A DNA stretch of 5,367 nt from Betaproteobacteria bacterium (lineage in GTDB: Bacteria; Pseudomonadota; Gammaproteobacteria; Burkholderiales; SG8-41), in NCBI GenBank assembly GCA_020028375.1, contig JAHZNX010000169.1, positions 1 through 5,367 of the forward strand, written 5' to 3'. The notes under the pieces were generated by a model. It worked only from the letters and a program-made list of their open reading frames with translations, searched no databases and was not told where the DNA came from. The translations under genes and the position numbers were made by a program. Each line of letters begins with the position of its first letter. Position 1 is the first letter of the stretch. This document shows, piece after piece, positions 5,222-5,367 of this stretch.

Positions 5222-5367
5222 AGCTCGGTTTCTTCACCATGCCCATGCATCCTCCGGGGCGCGACTACACGCAGACGCTCAAGGAGGATCGCGAGGCGGT
5301 GCTGCTGGCGGACCGGCTCGGCTACTGCGAGGCGTTCATCGGCGAGCACATCACCGATGTGTGCGAG
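5218..5367 (+). CDS. Luciferase-like (LLM class) flavin-dependent monooxygenase, N-terminal part only
   Basis: The first 50 residues, MKLGFFTMPMHPPGRDYTQT through the end of the window, are open. They fit the first beta strand and helix of the bacterial luciferase-like family: a GFFTMPMHPPG opening, TLKEDREAVLLADRLGY, then EAFIGEH. These enzymes use reduced flavin from a partner reductase to oxidise organic substrates; the substrate here is unknown. Family members are about 330-380 residues, so most of the gene is missing. ATG at 5218 matches the usual family N-terminus. An in-frame GTG at 5149 would add an unconvincing 23 residues. A weak GGAAAG ribosome site lies just upstream. The gene is divergent from pdhA. 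Confidence 0.8.
   Translation, partial: MKLGFFTMPMHPPGRDYTQTLKEDREAVLLADRLGYCEAFIGEHITDVCE

Noticed and set aside
5152..5349. Minus-strand 65-codon open frame near the right edge
   Set aside because: Antisense to the luciferase-like gene start, with no recognisable features.

Overview
The window looks like a chromosomal piece of a GC-rich Gram-negative bacterium. A proteobacterium, most likely betaproteobacterial, is my best guess, from the style of the E1-alpha protein and of the ModA-like binding protein. No rRNA, tRNA or CRISPR was seen.

Left part (1-1894), an integron platform. An intact integron-type tyrosine recombinase (IntI, 842-1894, +) is divergent from a partial ModA-like periplasmic binding protein gene (1-626, -). 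The spacer holds a single match to the integron core site, GTTAGGC, on the minus strand (658-664), in the orientation expected of an attI site facing away from intI. Next to it, on the intI side, lie five tandem 12-bp degenerate repeats (667-726). The ModA-like gene starts 31 bp beyond the core, has a strong ribosome binding site and is clearly less GC-rich than the rest of the window. It is therefore a good candidate for the first gene cassette. Its far end, where an attC should lie, is outside the window.

Right part (1951-5125), a housekeeping operon on the minus strand: pdhA (E1-alpha), pdhB (E1-beta) and pdhC (E2 with one lipoyl domain). It encodes the thiamine-diphosphate decarboxylase and the acyltransferase core of a 2-oxoacid dehydrogenase complex, most likely pyruvate dehydrogenase. 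E3 (dihydrolipoamide dehydrogenase) is not in the window. The genes are 20 and 5 bp apart and are probably co-transcribed from a sigma70-like promoter at 5156-5184. The operon is convergent with intI across a 56-bp gap, which is the probable boundary between integron and host backbone.

Right edge (5218-5367): the start of a luciferase-like flavin-dependent monooxygenase gene, divergent from pdhA. The two candidate promoters share an overlapping, nearly symmetrical -10 region.

The part most worth following is the integron: an apparently functional integrase, an attI-like core beside an unusual 12-bp repeat array, and a possible transporter binding-protein cassette.
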